A stretch of 64,000 bases of DNA from Corynebacterium sp. 13CS0277 (GCF_002994655.1 NZ_PPDL01000019.1:1-64000); one strand, 5' to 3'. Positions 42,861 through 53,445 are shown, numbered from the stretch's first letter. Notes: generated by a model not told the origin, from the letters alone. A program made the numbers and translations.

Positions 42861-44753
42861 GTGAGTTCCGATAAGTCCCCGTCGACTGCTACGCCCGCAG
42901 AGTTTGCTGCGGGCGAGACGATTCCGGAGTACTCCACTCCCGCCGCCTACGAGGTGGGGGAGAAGGAGACCTGCCTGACCGCCATGCTGGCGCTCGCGCA
43001 GGCCCGCCCCTATGGGGTGATGTTCACCCGCCCGCAGAACTTCGAGTGGGTCAACGTCACGGCGAAGGAGTTCGTCCGCGAAGTCTTCGACGTCGCCAAG
43101 GGGCTCATCGCCAACGGGGTCAAGCAGGGCGACCGGGTGGCGTTGCTCTCGGAGACGCGCTACGAGTGGTCGCTCATGGACTTCGCTATTTGGGCCGCCG
43201 GCGCTGTGGTGGTGCCGATTTATGGGTCCTCCTCCCTGTCGCAGGTGCAGTGGATCATTGAGGACTCTGGTGCGGTGTTTGCCGTGACGGAGACCCGCGA
43301 CCACACGGACCTGATGAAGCACCTGCAGTGGGGCCCGGACGACAAGCCGGCGCTGTCGGGTTCCCCCTCGCAGCTGCGCCGCATCCTGGAGCTCAATGCC
43401 TCGGCGATTCCGACGCTGAAGTTCGAGGGCCGCGAGATCGACGACGCTGAGGTGCAGGCCCGTATTGAGGCCACCCGGGCGGCGGATCTCGCCACCCTCA
43501 TTTACACCTCCGGCACGACGGGCCGGCCGAAGGGCTGCCGGCTCACCCACCACAACTGGGTGGCGGAAGTCCGCGCCCTGCTCACGCACCCGATTGGTGC
43601 GATCGCGATCCCCGGCACCCGGGTGCTGACCTTCCTGCCGCTGGCGCACGTGTTCTCCCACGCCGTGAGCCTCGCGGTGTGCATCGGTGGCGCCACCCAG
43701 TCCCACTGGTCGGATTTCTCCTCCCTGGTGGTGGAGTTCCAGCGTGCGAAGCCGGACCTCATCCTCGGCGTGCCGCGCGTGTTTGAAAAGGTCCGCAACG
43801 GCGCGGCGGCGAACGCGCACGAGAAGTCCGCTGTCGCGGGCGCGATGTTCGACACTGCGGAGAAGGTCGCCCGCGAGTACTCCCGGGCGCTGGATACCCC
43901 GGCGGGCCCGAGCCGTTCCCTGCGGCTCAAGCACTCCACCTTCGACAAGCTCATCTACTCCAAGATCCGTGCCGCCATGGGCGGGGCGGTGAAGTACTGC
44001 ATCAGTGGTGGTTCGGCGATGAGCCAGGATCTGCTGCACTTCTTCCGCGGCATCGGGGTCACCGTCTACGAGGGCTACGGCCTCACGGAGACCACCGCCG
44101 CGGCGGCGGTGAACTTCGACGACAACATCATCGGCACTGTCGGCCGCCCCGTCGGCGGCGTGTCGGCCCGCATCAACGACGACGGTGAGATCCTGCTCAA
44201 GGGCGAGATCGTCTTCGAGGGCTACTGGAACAACGACGACGCCAACAGCGAATCCTTCGACGCCGAGGGCTGGTTCAATACCGGCGACCTGGGTGAGATC
44301 CTCCCCAGCGGGCACCTCGTCATCACCGGCCGCAAGAAGGACCTCATCGTCACCGCCGGCGGCAAGAACGTCTCCCCCGGCCCCCTGGAGGATCGCCTGC
44401 GCAGCCACCCGCTGATCTCCCAGGCGCTCGTCGTCGGCGACGGCAAGCCCTTCGTCGGGGTGCTCATCGCCCTCGATGAGGACGCCTTCGAACGCTGGAA
44501 GACCGGCCGCGGCATCCCGGAGAACAAGACCATCTCCGACCTGGCCACCGACCCGATGCTGCGGGCCGAAATCCAGGACGCCATCAACGATGCGAACTCC
44601 ACCGTCAGCCACGCGGAAGCGATCAAGAAGTTCTACATCCTCGACCGCGACCTCAAGGAAGAGGAAAACGAGCTCACCCCGACGATGAAGATCAAGCGCA
44701 ACGTCGTGGTCGCCCGCTTCGCCGACGAGATCCGCTTCCTCTACAAGCGCTAA
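42861..44753 (+). CDS. Long-chain fatty acid--CoA ligase (FadD15-like)
   Basis: The 630-residue AMP-forming ligase activates fatty acids to acyl-CoA. The P-loop is LIYTSGTTGRPKGCRLTHHNW at about 213-233. The later motifs are YEGYGLTETTAAAAV, GWFNTGDLGE and GRKKDLIVTAGGKNVSP, with the catalytic Lys near the C terminus in LTPTMKIKRNVV. This is the order of the long-chain FadD15 type found in corynebacteria and mycobacteria. GTG 42861 is chosen at the start of the polar N terminus, with AAAGGGAA about 11 bases upstream. It stands at the left end of the conserved hemW-hrcA-dnaJ run. Confidence 0.92.
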   Translation: MSSDKSPSTATPAEFAAGETIPEYSTPAAYEVGEKETCLTAMLALAQARPYGVMFTRPQNFEWVNVTAKEFVREVFDVAKGLIANGVKQGDRVALLSETRYEWSLMDFAIWAAGAVVVPIYGSSSLSQVQWIIEDSGAVFAVTETRDHTDLMKHLQWGPDDKPALSGSPSQLRRILELNASAIPTLKFEGREIDDAEVQARIEATRAADLATLIYTSGTTGRPKGCRLTHHNWVAEVRALLTHPIGAIAIPGTRVLTFLPLAHVFSHAVSLAVCIGGATQSHWSDFSSLVVEFQRAKPDLILGVPRVFEKVRNGAAANAHEKSAVAGAMFDTAEKVAREYSRALDTPAGPSRSLRLKHSTFDKLIYSKIRAAMGGAVKYCISGGSAMSQDLLHFFRGIGVTVYEGYGLTETTAAAAVNFDDNIIGTVGRPVGGVSARINDDGEILLKGEIVFEGYWNNDDANSESFDAEGWFNTGDLGEILPSGHLVITGRKKDLIVTAGGKNVSPGPLEDRLRSHPLISQALVVGDGKPFVGVLIALDEDAFERWKTGRGIPENKTISDLATDPMLRAEIQDAINDANSTVSHAEAIKKFYILDRDLKEEENELTPTMKIKRNVVVARFADEIRFLYKR

Positions 44754-45162
44754 CAGGGCACACCCCTTGAGGTGCGTCGCCCCGCACTGCCACGCACCTG
44801 TCGCCCACCGGTCCCGCACCCCGGTGGCGGCGGGTGTGCGCGCGGGTGGCGGTAGTCCGGCCGGGCCTGCGAGGCGGTCGGGGCGGGCGGGCGGAGAAAT
44901 TCTCGCCGCCTTGGGCGGGGCAACCGGATGGGGGTGGGTGGGTAAATTAAGCTGTGCTCCGTGCCGCGCGCAGGCGGGAAAACCCCAGGCCTGCGGGCGA
45001 AAAAGTGACACCATCAGCCCGTGCGACACTGCGCGTTTGTGGCGTGCCAGGGCGCGTCCGCGATTGCTGCTGCAGATGTGCTGCCCGGCTGGTGTGGTTG
45101 GACCCCACGTGGGGCCAATCGTTGTTGTTGATGACGTGGATGTGGGGAAGGAGTACAAGCGA
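44754..45162. other. Intergenic region upstream of the helical protein gene
   Basis: No separate gene is supported in these 409 bases, although the downstream frame stays open through them. TAAATT near 44943 is a possible -10. A clear ribosome site, GGAAGGAG, lies 9 bases before GTG 45163. Confidence 0.5.
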
Positions 45163-45966
45163 GTGCCTAGTGGTGCTGATGCCATGGCCCGTGCTGCGGG
45201 CACGCCGCTCGCCGGTACCCCACCGCACGGCCCCCGCCAGGGCGGGGCGCTGGCGCAACCCCGCCGGGGGTTGAAGCTCAGCGGGGCGAAAGCCCGCCAC
45301 CGGGAACTCACTCAGGCCGTCTACGACATCGGCGACGAGGTCGCCGAATATGTGGAGCACATCGCCCAGGCGGTCGCCGACTGGGATGTCGAACTCGTCG
45401 AGGACTGCTTGGACGAGTTTGAGGAGATCCTCCACGAGGGGCGCAGCGACGCCCGCAGCGTGCTGGGCGAGTTGGCGGGCCTGCGGCAGGCCCTGACGAC
45501 GGGCCTGCACTCCGGCAACCTGTCGGTGCATACCGGCGACGTCGAGGAGATCCCCGCGCCCCCGGAACCGGTGACCGCGGTGAGCCTCGTCAACGATTTT
45601 CCCTTGGGCCGCACCGTCGCCGTGGAGGTGCTGCAGGACACCCTCGAGGCCCGCACCGAGCGGGTGCATGCCTGCCTGGAGGACACCTGCGATTGGGTGG
45701 TCGCCACCGCGAGCGCGGTGGCCCGCGACCTGGATGCGGCGAACCTGCCGCTGTGCCTGAGCAAAGCTCACCGCATCGTCACCGATGCGGCGCACGCGTG
45801 GATTCATGCGGTCCACGCCCGGGATCGCAGCTTCGCCCGCGCGCAGCGCGGCCACAACCCGCCGCGGTTCCTGTTCGAGCGGGCCCAAACCGATGCGGTG
45901 GTGGCCCGGGTGCGCAAGAAGCTCGCGGAGCGCGCCACCAGCACCCCTGCCCCGCGCGGCCGCTAA
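45163..45966 (+). CDS. Helical protein of unknown function upstream of hemW
   Basis: The 267-residue protein starts at GTG 45163 because GGAAGGAG lies 9 bases upstream. It is soluble and strongly helical and acidic, with segments such as YDIGDEVAEYVEHIAQAVADWDVELVEDCLDEFEEIL and RTVAVEVLQDTLEARTERVHACLEDTCDW read in parts. The C terminus is basic. No domain was recognised. The conserved position beside hemW and fadD in corynebacteria suggests a housekeeping role, but nothing more can be said. Confidence 0.75.
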   Translation: MPSGADAMARAAGTPLAGTPPHGPRQGGALAQPRRGLKLSGAKARHRELTQAVYDIGDEVAEYVEHIAQAVADWDVELVEDCLDEFEEILHEGRSDARSVLGELAGLRQALTTGLHSGNLSVHTGDVEEIPAPPEPVTAVSLVNDFPLGRTVAVEVLQDTLEARTERVHACLEDTCDWVVATASAVARDLDAANLPLCLSKAHRIVTDAAHAWIHAVHARDRSFARAQRGHNPPRFLFERAQTDAVVARVRKKLAERATSTPAPRGR

Positions 45967-46033
45967 TCGGCGCGGGAACCAGCCGCGTGCCTGCGGGTGG
46001 GTGTCGTGGCCGCTGATATGACACGATGGCCGA

Positions 46034-47254
46034 ATGACTCTCTCCCCGCGCACGCCCGCCCCGCAGCCGGGGCCGGATGGTGACGGTACTGCCGCCGCAC
46101 CGTTCGGCCTGTACCTGCACGTGCCGTTTTGTGCCTCCCGCTGCGGGTACTGCGACTTCAACACCTACACTCCGGGCGAGTTGGGGTCCCGGCTGGGGCC
46201 GGATAGTTACCTGGAGGCCGTCGCCGTGGAGGTCGCCCTCGCAGCGGAAGCCACCGCCACGGCCCTGGGGGAGCTGCCGGAGGTGAATACGATTTTTGTC
46301 GGCGGCGGCACGCCCTCGATGCTGGGGCACGAGGGCCTAAGCCACGTGATGGACCTGGTGCGGGGGCATTTCACCCTGCGCCCCGGCGCGGAGGTCACCA
46401 CCGAATCCAACCCGGAGTCCACCAGCCCCGCCTTCTTCGCGGGTCTGCTGCAGGCCGGCTACACGCGGGTGAGCTTGGGCATGCAGTCCGCGGCCCCGCA
46501 CGTGCTCAAAGTCCTGGAGCGCCGCCACACCCCGGGCCGGGCGGTGGCCGCCGCCCGGGAGGCCGCCGCCGCGGGCTTTGAACACCTCAACTTGGACGTC
46601 ATCTACGGCACCCCGGGGGAGGAGGACCGCGACCTGCAGGCCACCCTCGAGGCTATTTTGGATACTCCCGTCGACCATGTGAGCGCCTATTCACTCATCG
46701 TGGAGGACGGCACCGCCATGGCCCGCAAGGTGGCCAAGGGGCAGCTGCCCGCCCCGGATGAGGACGTGCTGGCGCGGCGCTACCGGATGATTGATGACAC
46801 GCTGCGGGCCGCCGGCATGGACTGGTACGAGGTGAGCAACTGGGCCCGCCCCGGTGGTGCCTGCGCGCACAACCTGGGCTACTGGCGGGGCGGCAACTGG
46901 TGGGGCATCGGCCCCGGCGCCCACAGCCACCTGGATGGGCGTCGCTTCTTCAACGTCAAGCACCCGGGACGCTACAACGACATGCTGGGCGCAGGAGAGC
47001 TGCCCATCGCGGGCGAGGAAACCCTCGACGCGGACGCCCGCCACATGGAGGACGTCATGCTGCGCCTGCGGCTGGCGGAAGGCCTGCCCGAGCACCTCAT
47101 CGCTGACGACGCTGCCGGCGTGGTGGCCAGCCACCTGCAGCGGGGGCTGCTGCGCCGCAGCACCGACACGCGCGGCGTGGTGCACCTGGTGCTCACCGAC
47201 GCGGGCCGCCTGCTCGCCGACGGCATCGTCACCGACATCCTCGCCGCCGAATAA
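46034..47254 (+). CDS. hemW: HemW-like radical SAM protein (heme chaperone)
   Basis: The 406-residue protein is a radical SAM enzyme of the HemN/HemW group. The cluster motif [10 protein letters not shown] sits at about 33-42, preceded by FGLYLHVPF. The SAM-binding glycine segment is [13 protein letters not shown], and [10 protein letters not shown] with [13 protein letters not shown] are the later family blocks. The C-terminal winged helix is present. The length and the short N terminus favour HemW, which carries heme, over the oxygen-independent coproporphyrinogen dehydrogenase HemN. ATG 46034 has CACGAT 6 bases upstream and no ribosome site. It precedes hrcA, as in many actinobacteria and firmicutes. 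Confidence 0.88.
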   Translation: MTLSPRTPAPQPGPDGDGTAAAPFGLYLHVPFCASRCGYCDFNTYTPGELGSRLGPDSYLEAVAVEVALAAEATATALGELPEVNTIFVGGGTPSMLGHEGLSHVMDLVRGHFTLRPGAEVTTESNPESTSPAFFAGLLQAGYTRVSLGMQSAAPHVLKVLERRHTPGRAVAAAREAAAAGFEHLNLDVIYGTPGEEDRDLQATLEAILDTPVDHVSAYSLIVEDGTAMARKVAKGQLPAPDEDVLARRYRMIDDTLRAAGMDWYEVSNWARPGGACAHNLGYWRGGNWWGIGPGAHSHLDGRRFFNVKHPGRYNDMLGAGELPIAGEETLDADARHMEDVMLRLRLAEGLPEHLIADDAAGVVASHLQRGLLRRSTDTRGVVHLVLTDAGRLLADGIVTDILAAE

Positions 47255-47390
47255 GCGCGCCACCGCACCGGTGGCACCCGGTGGAAGCTTGCGTGTCTGT
47301 GCGGGGGTGTGGCCGCTGGGAGGTTCGTATTACACTGCAAGCACCTTCCACGACACCACGCACGACCCGGGCCCTGAAAAGTGGGCGCAG

Positions 47391-47396
47391 TAGGGT
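47391..47396 (+). promoter_or_regulatory. Predicted -10 box of hrcA
   Basis: TAGGGT fits the local TANNNT pattern and would give a leader of about 45 bases before GTG 47446. No CIRCE-type inverted repeat was seen in the hemW-hrcA interval. Confidence 0.4.
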
Positions 47397-47445
47397 GTGC
47401 GTGAGGTACGAGTTGACGAACCTGACACAAAAGGGGGTGGCGGAC

Positions 47446-48471
47446 GTGGCCGAAACGGCGACTTCACGCCGCAGACACGCAGTGCTGAGCGCCATCGTGG
47501 CCGACTACATCGCCACCAACCAGCCGGTCGGCTCCAAGGCGCTGGTGCAACGCCACCAGCTGGGGGTCTCCCCGGCGACGATCCGCAACGACATGGCCGC
47601 CCTCGAGGCCGAGGGCTACATTAAGCAGCAGCACGCCTCCTCGGGGCGGATTCCCACGACGAAGGCCTACCGGGCCTTCGTCGACCAAGTGCACGCCATC
47701 AAGCCGCTGAGCGGGGCGGAAAAACGCGCCATTTTGACCTTCCTGCAGGACGGCGTCGACGTGGAGGACGTGCTGCGGCGCAGTGTGCAGCTGCTCAGCG
47801 GGCTGACGGGGACGGCGGCGGTGGTGCAGCTGCCCACCCTGGCGGCCTCCCACGTCCGCCACGTGGAAGTCGTCCACCTCACGCCGACGCGGCTGCTGCT
47901 CGTGGTGATCACGGATACCGGCCGGGTGGAGCAGCGCAACGTCGAACTCGTCCACCCCATTGAGGCGGACGCGGCCGCCCGGGTCCGCGACGAACTCAAC
48001 CGGGCGCTCGTGGGCCGCACCCTGCCGAACGCCGCCCACAATCTCGATGCCGTGGTGGCGGCGACCGCCGGGTGGGATGCCGCCCACCGCGATAGTGTGG
48101 CCCGCAGCCTGGCGGTGCTGCGCACCACCCTGGTGGAGCGCCCCGCCGACAAGCTCATCGTCGCCGGCGCGGCCAACACCCTGCAGATCGACGAGTCCGT
48201 GCTCGAGGCCCTGGAGGAGCAGGTCATCATGCTCAAGCTGCTGAGCGCGGCGACCGCCCCCGGCGAGGTGCACGTGAGCATCGGGCAGGAAAACGCCGAC
48301 CAGCACTTCAAAAAAGCCTCCGTCATCGCCACCTCTTATGGCGCCCCGGAGGAGGAGACCGCCATCGGTGGCATGGCGGTGGTGGGCCCGACCGCCATGG
48401 ATTATGTCGGCACGATGAGCAAGGTGCACGCCGTGGCGACCTACGTCAGCCGCGTCCTCACCGGCGGCTAA
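47446..48471 (+). CDS. hrcA: Heat-inducible transcription repressor HrcA
   Basis: The 341-residue repressor binds CIRCE elements to control chaperonin genes. The N-terminal winged helix-turn-helix contains [43 protein letters not shown], read in parts, followed by [18 protein letters not shown]. The central GAF-like domain and the C-terminal [21 protein letters not shown] are typical. GTG 47446 is chosen because AGGGGG lies 8 bases upstream; GTG 47437 is an alternative. It is followed by dnaJ at a distance of about 540 bases, so dnaJ may have its own promoter. Confidence 0.95.
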   Translation: MAETATSRRRHAVLSAIVADYIATNQPVGSKALVQRHQLGVSPATIRNDMAALEAEGYIKQQHASSGRIPTTKAYRAFVDQVHAIKPLSGAEKRAILTFLQDGVDVEDVLRRSVQLLSGLTGTAAVVQLPTLAASHVRHVEVVHLTPTRLLLVVITDTGRVEQRNVELVHPIEADAAARVRDELNRALVGRTLPNAAHNLDAVVAATAGWDAAHRDSVARSLAVLRTTLVERPADKLIVAGAANTLQIDESVLEALEEQVIMLKLLSAATAPGEVHVSIGQENADQHFKKASVIATSYGAPEEETAIGGMAVVGPTAMDYVGTMSKVHAVATYVSRVLTGG

Positions 48472-49015
48472 GCGCCGGCGGGTGTGACTCCGCGCGTGTA
48501 AGGCCGCGTGGGGTGGCTGAGTTTCGCTGGCGGCGAACAGGGGAACACCTGCCCCCGGGGCGGCGTTGTGCGGGGTACACGAGCTCTTGGGGCGTCCCAC
48601 CCCATCTCCATCGCGCCCGCGGGTGCCGTGGTCGCCGTCGTGATGCCTGTGGACCCTGCGGGTCCTGTGGGTCCCGATTGGTGTGGGGTGGGGTCGTTCG
48701 AGGGATCGTGTGGGCCGCAAGGTGCGGTGGAGGACTTGCTCCACTACACTTCCCTGCGGACTTTTGCCCGAGAAGTCTTTCCTTCTCAGGCACCGGGTGC
48801 CACCCGCGCACCCCACCCGCACGCAGGCTGTTTCTTGTTCTTCTTTTTCTCCTGCGTGCGTGTGAACCCAGCCCACCAACCCAATGTTTGTGTACGACAC
48901 ACACCCTGCCGCACGTCAGTAGGCCGTGACCTTCGGCGCGCCCCCTTTTTTCTTTGGGCGCGCAGGTTGCAGGTTTGCTGCCGGTTGCTGCAGGTCAGGA
49001 GGATGAACCAACCCC
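48472..49015. other. Long leader region between hrcA and dnaJ
   Basis: No gene is supported in 544 bases. It contains three 9-bp tandem units at 48645-48671 (CCTGTGGAC, CCTGCGGGT, CCTGTGGGT), a TACACT box at 48745-48750, and a near-perfect hairpin at about 48766-48791 (GAGAAG with CTTCTC). U/C-rich tracts follow at about 48830-48855 and 48946-48957. A ribosome site AGGAGG lies about 13 bases before GTG 49016. Confidence 0.55.
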
Positions 49016-50140
49016 GTGGCACGCGATTACTTCGGCATCTTGGGCGTCGACTCCGGCGCCAGCGATAGCGACATTAAGAAGGCGTACCGGCGTCTCGCGC
49101 GCCAGTACCACCCGGATGTCAACGACACCGAGGAAGCGGCGGAGAAGTTCCGGGAAGTCTCCCTGGCGTATGAGGTGCTCACCGACCCGGAGAAGCGCCG
49201 CATCGTCGATATGGGTGGCGACCCGATGGAGCAGGCCGGCGGCATGCCGGGCGGCGGCGGGTTCGGCGGCGGCCTCGGCGACATCTTCGAGGCGTTCTTC
49301 GGCGGCGGCCAGCCCCGCGGGCCCCGCAGCCGCGTCCAGCCGGGCGCGGATGCGCTCCTGCGGGCGCAGATCACCCTGGAGGAGGCGTACACCGGCGCGG
49401 AGCACACCATCACCGTGGACACGGCGGTGCTGTGCGACACCTGCCAGGGCTCCGGGTCGAAGGATGGCTCAAAGCCGGTGACCTGTTCCACCTGTCAGGG
49501 CATGGGTGAGGTACAGGAAGTGCAGCGCTCCTTCCTGGGCAACATGATGACCACCCGCACCTGCCCCAGCTGCCACGGTGTTGGCGAGATCATCACCGAC
49601 CCCTGCCCCAGCTGCCACGGCGACGGCCGCAAGAAGGCCCGCCGCGACCTGCAGGTCCGTTTCCCCGCCGGCATCGAAAACGGCATGCGGATCCGCATGG
49701 CCGGCCAGGGTGAAGTCGGCCCCGGCGGCGGCCCCGCCGGCGACCTGTACGTGGAAGTGCACGTCACCCCGCACAAGATCTTCGAGCGCGACGGCGACAA
49801 CCTGCACGTGACGGTGCGGGTGCCGATGGTGGAGGCCGCGCTGGGCTCCACCATCGACATTGAGGGCCTCGACGGGCAGACCCGCACCATCACCATCCCC
49901 GCCGGTGTGCAAAGCGACGACGTGGATGTGGTGGCTGGTGCCGGTATGCCGCTGCTCAAGCGGCAGGGCCACGGCGACCTCGTCGCCCACTTCCAGGTGG
50001 AGGTCCCCACGGAGCTCGACCGCCAGTCCCGCAAGCTGCTGGAGAAGGTCCGCGATCACCGCAAGGAGCACCCGCAGGTCGCCTCCCACGAGGAGCAGCG
50101 CGGCTTCTTCGGCCGCAAGCGCCGCCGCGCCCGCCGCTAA
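49016..50140 (+). CDS. dnaJ: Chaperone DnaJ (DnaJ2 type)
   Basis: The 374-residue co-chaperone stimulates DnaK. The J domain carries HPD at 32-34 in [10 protein letters not shown], followed by a Gly/Phe-rich linker [21 protein letters not shown]. Four zinc-binding repeats follow: [30 protein letters not shown] and [10 protein letters not shown]. The C-terminal substrate-binding domain is complete. The gene is the second actinobacterial dnaJ, the one linked to hrcA and not to dnaK. GTG 49016 is at the start of homology, after AGGAGG. The leader is long and pyrimidine-rich. Confidence 0.95.
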   Translation: MARDYFGILGVDSGASDSDIKKAYRRLARQYHPDVNDTEEAAEKFREVSLAYEVLTDPEKRRIVDMGGDPMEQAGGMPGGGGFGGGLGDIFEAFFGGGQPRGPRSRVQPGADALLRAQITLEEAYTGAEHTITVDTAVLCDTCQGSGSKDGSKPVTCSTCQGMGEVQEVQRSFLGNMMTTRTCPSCHGVGEIITDPCPSCHGDGRKKARRDLQVRFPAGIENGMRIRMAGQGEVGPGGGPAGDLYVEVHVTPHKIFERDGDNLHVTVRVPMVEAALGSTIDIEGLDGQTRTITIPAGVQSDDVDVVAGAGMPLLKRQGHGDLVAHFQVEVPTELDRQSRKLLEKVRDHRKEHPQVASHEEQRGFFGRKRRRARR

Positions 50141-50504
50141 CCTGCCACCCATAGGCACGCGCCTGGGCGTGCCCCACCGCGCACGCACCCCTGCGCCCCG
50201 CTGAGTCCCCCTCGGCGCGGGCACAGGGGTGCGCGCGTGTGCGCCACCGGGCACACCGCGCCGCAGCCCGGGGGTGCGGCAACGGGGTTGACCCCCAGAG
50301 TGACCCCACGGCGGCCCTCGGGGTGCCCCCGGCGGAGAGGAAACACCCCTCACAGCGTGCGTGGGGCGCATATGCTGTGAGCGGTAGCCACCACGCCCCG
50401 ACGGGTGTGAGTGTGGTGCCGCCTCTTGTTCTGTTTGCCGTCGTTGTGTCCGTCACCGTGAAGTGGTGCGGTGCCGCACCCGTGAAGAAAGAACCTGCCC
50501 TGCC
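50141..50504. other. Intergenic region between dnaJ and rsmE
   Basis: These 364 bases hold no supported gene. An imperfect GC-rich hairpin, GCACGCACCCCTG against AGGGGTGCGCGCGTGTGC (about 50181-50241), may end the dnaJ message. TATGCT at 50371-50376 is a possible -10 for rsmE. Confidence 0.45.
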
Positions 50505-51263
50505 GTGAGCTTGCCCGCCTTCATCCTTGACTCCGCCCGTGACGACTACGCCGTCGGCGACGTGGTGACCGTCAGCGGCCCGGAAGGCCGCCACGCCGTC
50601 ACCGTCAAACGCCTCACCGTCGGCGAGCAGCTGCTGCTGCTCACGGACGTCGGTGTGCGCTACACGGCGACCGTGACGGCCACCCGCGGCAAGGACACGC
50701 TACAGGCGGCGATCGATGCCGTCGAGGAGGTCACCCCGCCCACCCCGCAGGTGGTGCTCATTCAGGCGTTGCCGAAGTCAGAGCGCTCCGAACTCGCCAT
50801 CGACCTGGCAACCCAGGGCGGGGTGGATGCGATTGTGCCGTGGGCGGCGGAGCACTGCATCGCCAAGTGGGTGGGCCCGAAAGCGGCGAAAGGCCGGCAG
50901 AAGTGGTTGCAGGCCGCCCAGGCGGCCGCGAAGCAGGCCCGCCGGGCCAGCATCCCGCCCGTGGCGGAGCTCGCGGGCAGCCCCGCGGAGGCGGTGGCCC
51001 GCGCAGCGTCGTTCTTCGGCCCCCTGGACATGCTGCTGGTATTGGACGAGGACGCGGCGAGCCCCTTCCGGCAGCTGGATTTCACGGGGAAGGAACGCAT
51101 CGGCATCGTCATCGGTCCAGAGGGTGGGATCAGCGATGAGGAGATCGCTGCGTTCCGTGAGCTCGGGGGGCAGGCGGTGCTGCTTGGCCCGGAGGTGCTG
51201 CGCGCCGCGAATGCGGGCTTTGCGGCCCTGGCGGCGATCGGGGCGTCCACGCCGCGCTGGTAG
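50505..51263 (+). CDS. rsmE: 16S rRNA m3U1498 methyltransferase RsmE
   Basis: The 252-residue SPOUT-class enzyme methylates U1498 of 16S rRNA. The N-terminal PUA-like part includes GPEGRHAVTVKRLTVGEQLLL. The SPOUT knot is visible in IGIVIGPEGGISDEEIAAF and LGPEVLRAANAGFAALAAI. The length is usual for the family. GTG 50505 is chosen at the first residue of homology; the ribosome site is weak. It begins the rsmE-phoH-ybeY-CorC-era run that is conserved in actinobacteria. Confidence 0.95.
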   Translation: MSLPAFILDSARDDYAVGDVVTVSGPEGRHAVTVKRLTVGEQLLLLTDVGVRYTATVTATRGKDTLQAAIDAVEEVTPPTPQVVLIQALPKSERSELAIDLATQGGVDAIVPWAAEHCIAKWVGPKAAKGRQKWLQAAQAAAKQARRASIPPVAELAGSPAEAVARAASFFGPLDMLLVLDEDAASPFRQLDFTGKERIGIVIGPEGGISDEEIAAFRELGGQAVLLGPEVLRAANAGFAALAAIGASTPRW

Positions 51264-51347
51264 GCCGCGGGCCGCAGCCGTGGCACCGAGCGGGCCCGCG
51301 TGTGCGCTGTGGGCGAACACGCCCACGGGTGGCGGGGTTGTCGCTGC

Positions 51348-51451
51348 TAGAGTGGCAGTACCTTTTCCTGTTTTTTTACAGACACGCGGGGCGTCTGCGG
51401 TCCGCGTGTGGGCCGCGCGCCCACCTGCCTCGTTGAAGGAGACCCACAATT
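51348..51451 (+). promoter_or_regulatory. phoH promoter and ribosome site before a possible ATT start
   Basis: TAGAGT (51348-51353) is a likely -10. AAGGAG (51436-51441) lies 7 bases before ATT 51449, which is in frame with phoH. The first ATG is 45 bases farther on and has no ribosome site of its own. Confidence 0.45.
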
Positions 51452-51493
51452 CCTGCCTCTGGTTCCCGCCCGACCGCCACACCACTGGATCCC

Positions 51494-52579
51494 ATGGGGG
51501 ATACCGCAGCTGCGGACTCTGCCCTGCCGCTGACCACCGACACTGTGGGCACTGCCGCCGCAGGCGGGGCGCGCGTCACGCACACCGTGCAGCTGGCACC
51601 CGAGTACGCCCAGCAGGTGCTGGGGATCAATGATGATTCGGTGAAGGTGCTGCACAACCTCACCGGGGTGGAGCTGTTTGCCCGGGGCAGTGATGTCACG
51701 CTCATTGGCCAGGATTTCGCCGTCGCCCAGGTGCAGCGTGCCTTGAAGGAGCTGGAGTCGATGGCGCGGCGCGACCACGTCATCACCCGCGACACCGTCA
51801 AGCACACCGTGAACATGGTCGCGCAGAAGCAGCGCGAGTCGGTGGCGGGGATGCTCAGCCAGGAGATCATTTCCCGCAAGGGCAAGGTGGTGCGGCCGAA
51901 GACGCTGGGGCAGAAGCAGTACGTGGACGCCATCGACGAAAACACCATTACCTTCGGGTTGGGTCCTGCGGGCTCCGGCAAGACGTATCTGGCGATGGCG
52001 AAGGCGGTGCAGGCCCTGCACGCCAAGGACGTGTCCCGTATCATTTTGACCCGCCCCGCCGTGGAGGCGGGGGAGAAGCTGGGGTTCCTGCCCGGCACCT
52101 TGAACGAGAAGATCGACCCCTACCTGCGCCCCCTGCATGATGCGCTGCGGGACATGGTGGAGCCGGAGATGATTCCGAAGCTCATGGAGGCCGGCATCGT
52201 GGAGGTCGCCCCCTTGGCGTACATGCGTGGCCGCACCCTCAACGATGCGTTCGTCATTCTCGACGAGGCGCAGAACACCACCCCGGCGCAGATGAAGATG
52301 TTCCTCACCCGTTTAGGCTTTGGTTCGAAGATGGTCGTCACCGGCGACATCACCCAGGTGGATTTGCCCGGCGGGCAGAAGTCCGGCCTGCGGATCGTGC
52401 GGGAAATCCTCGCCGGGGTGCGGGGGATTTCCTTCCAGGAACTCACCAGCGAGGACGTGGTCCGCCACCAGCTCGTCGGCGCGATTGTTGACGCCTACGA
52501 CGAGTGGGATGACCGCCAGGAGTCCCTGGCTGCCGCCCGCCGCGCAGCCCGGGAGGCGGCCGCGCAGTCCGGGGAGTAA
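51494..52579 (+). CDS. phoH: PhoH family ATPase
   Basis: The 361-residue cytoplasmic ATPase has a KH-like N-terminal part and the PhoH core: Walker [15 protein letters not shown] (157-164 is GPAGSGKT) and [20 protein letters not shown]. Walker B is [16 protein letters not shown], and [16 protein letters not shown] follows. PhoH proteins next to ybeY are linked to RNA and ribosome metabolism. ATG 51494 is the first standard start; a frame extension to ATT 51449 would add 15 residues and use a good ribosome site. The C terminus is a charged helix. ybeY follows after 200 bases. Confidence 0.93.
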   Translation: MGDTAAADSALPLTTDTVGTAAAGGARVTHTVQLAPEYAQQVLGINDDSVKVLHNLTGVELFARGSDVTLIGQDFAVAQVQRALKELESMARRDHVITRDTVKHTVNMVAQKQRESVAGMLSQEIISRKGKVVRPKTLGQKQYVDAIDENTITFGLGPAGSGKTYLAMAKAVQALHAKDVSRIILTRPAVEAGEKLGFLPGTLNEKIDPYLRPLHDALRDMVEPEMIPKLMEAGIVEVAPLAYMRGRTLNDAFVILDEAQNTTPAQMKMFLTRLGFGSKMVVTGDITQVDLPGGQKSGLRIVREILAGVRGISFQELTSEDVVRHQLVGAIVDAYDEWDDRQESLAAARRAAREAAAQSGE

Positions 52580-52779
52580 CATTCCCGCCGCATGCTGCGG
52601 CACCCCCGGCGCCACCCTGCGGCGCGTGGCGCTGAGCCGCTCAGCGCGAGGCCGCGCACTCCCACCGCTTTACGCCACACCGAGGCCACCGCGCGGTGCT
52701 GTGCTCGGTGCCGTGGTGGGCGGGCGAGTTTTTGCTGTCGAGTTAGTTCTTTTTTCTCTCTCAATGGGACGATGACACT

Positions 52780-53445
52780 GTGAGTATTGAAGTCTTCAAC
52801 GAGTCCGGCTACGGCGACGTCAACGAGGAAGCCCTCATTGATGTGCTCAGCTTCGCGCTGAGCCGCATGGACGTCAGCCCCGAGGCGGAGGCGACGATCC
52901 AGCTCGCCGACCTGGAGACCACCAGCGACCTGCACCTGCGGTGGTTTGATCTGGCGGGGCCGACGGATGTCATGAGTTTCCCCATGGATGAACTCACCCC
53001 CGGCGGGGGTCGTCCTGATGCGGACCCCGTGGGCCCGAGCATGCTGGGCGATATTGTGCTGTGCCCCGAGTTCGCGGAGAAACAAGCCGCGACGGCCGGC
53101 CACTCGCTGGCACACGAGTTGGCGTTGCTCACCGTGCACGGCTGCCTGCACCTGTTGGGCTACGACCACCTCACCCCGGCTGAAGAGCAGGAAATGTTCG
53201 CCACCCAGAATGAGATCCTGGCGGACTGGTACGACTCCCTGGCCGAACGCGGTATCACTTTTGAGCCGAAGCCCTCGAACCCGGGGGCGTTCCCCACGGC
53301 TGCCGACCGGGCCCGCCTCGACGACGAGGTGCTGGCCGCGGCGCGTACTGATGAGGGCGTGGAGGTGTCCACGGTGGAGACCACCGGGGCGGATGGGTTT
53401 ACGATTCCGGCGATCGCTGAGCCGGCCGACGGGGGCGCGCACTAG
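52780..53445 (+). CDS. ybeY: Endoribonuclease YbeY
   Basis: The 221-residue metal-dependent RNase acts in 16S rRNA maturation and ribosome quality control. The zinc motif [11 protein letters not shown] (120-130) has all three His. [15 protein letters not shown] is the other conserved block. About 60 residues of Ala/Asp/Glu-rich sequence after the core are longer than usual and probably disordered. GTG 52780 is used; GACGAT lies 6 bases upstream and there is no ribosome site. Its stop TAG overlaps the GTG of the next gene as TAGTG (53443-53447), so the two are translationally coupled. Confidence 0.95.
   Translation: MSIEVFNESGYGDVNEEALIDVLSFALSRMDVSPEAEATIQLADLETTSDLHLRWFDLAGPTDVMSFPMDELTPGGGRPDADPVGPSMLGDIVLCPEFAEKQAATAGHSLAHELALLTVHGCLHLLGYDHLTPAEEQEMFATQNEILADWYDSLAERGITFEPKPSNPGAFPTAADRARLDDEVLAAARTDEGVEVSTVETTGADGFTIPAIAEPADGGAH

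Noticed and set aside
42615-45311. Minus-strand open frame of nearly 900 codons across the fadD15-like gene
   Set aside because: It is the complementary shadow of a well-supported acyl-CoA ligase; no domain or start signal was seen.
46034-47254. Annotating the radical SAM protein as coproporphyrinogen III dehydrogenase HemN
   Set aside because: The short N terminus and the position before hrcA match HemW, so the HemN name common in older annotation was not used.
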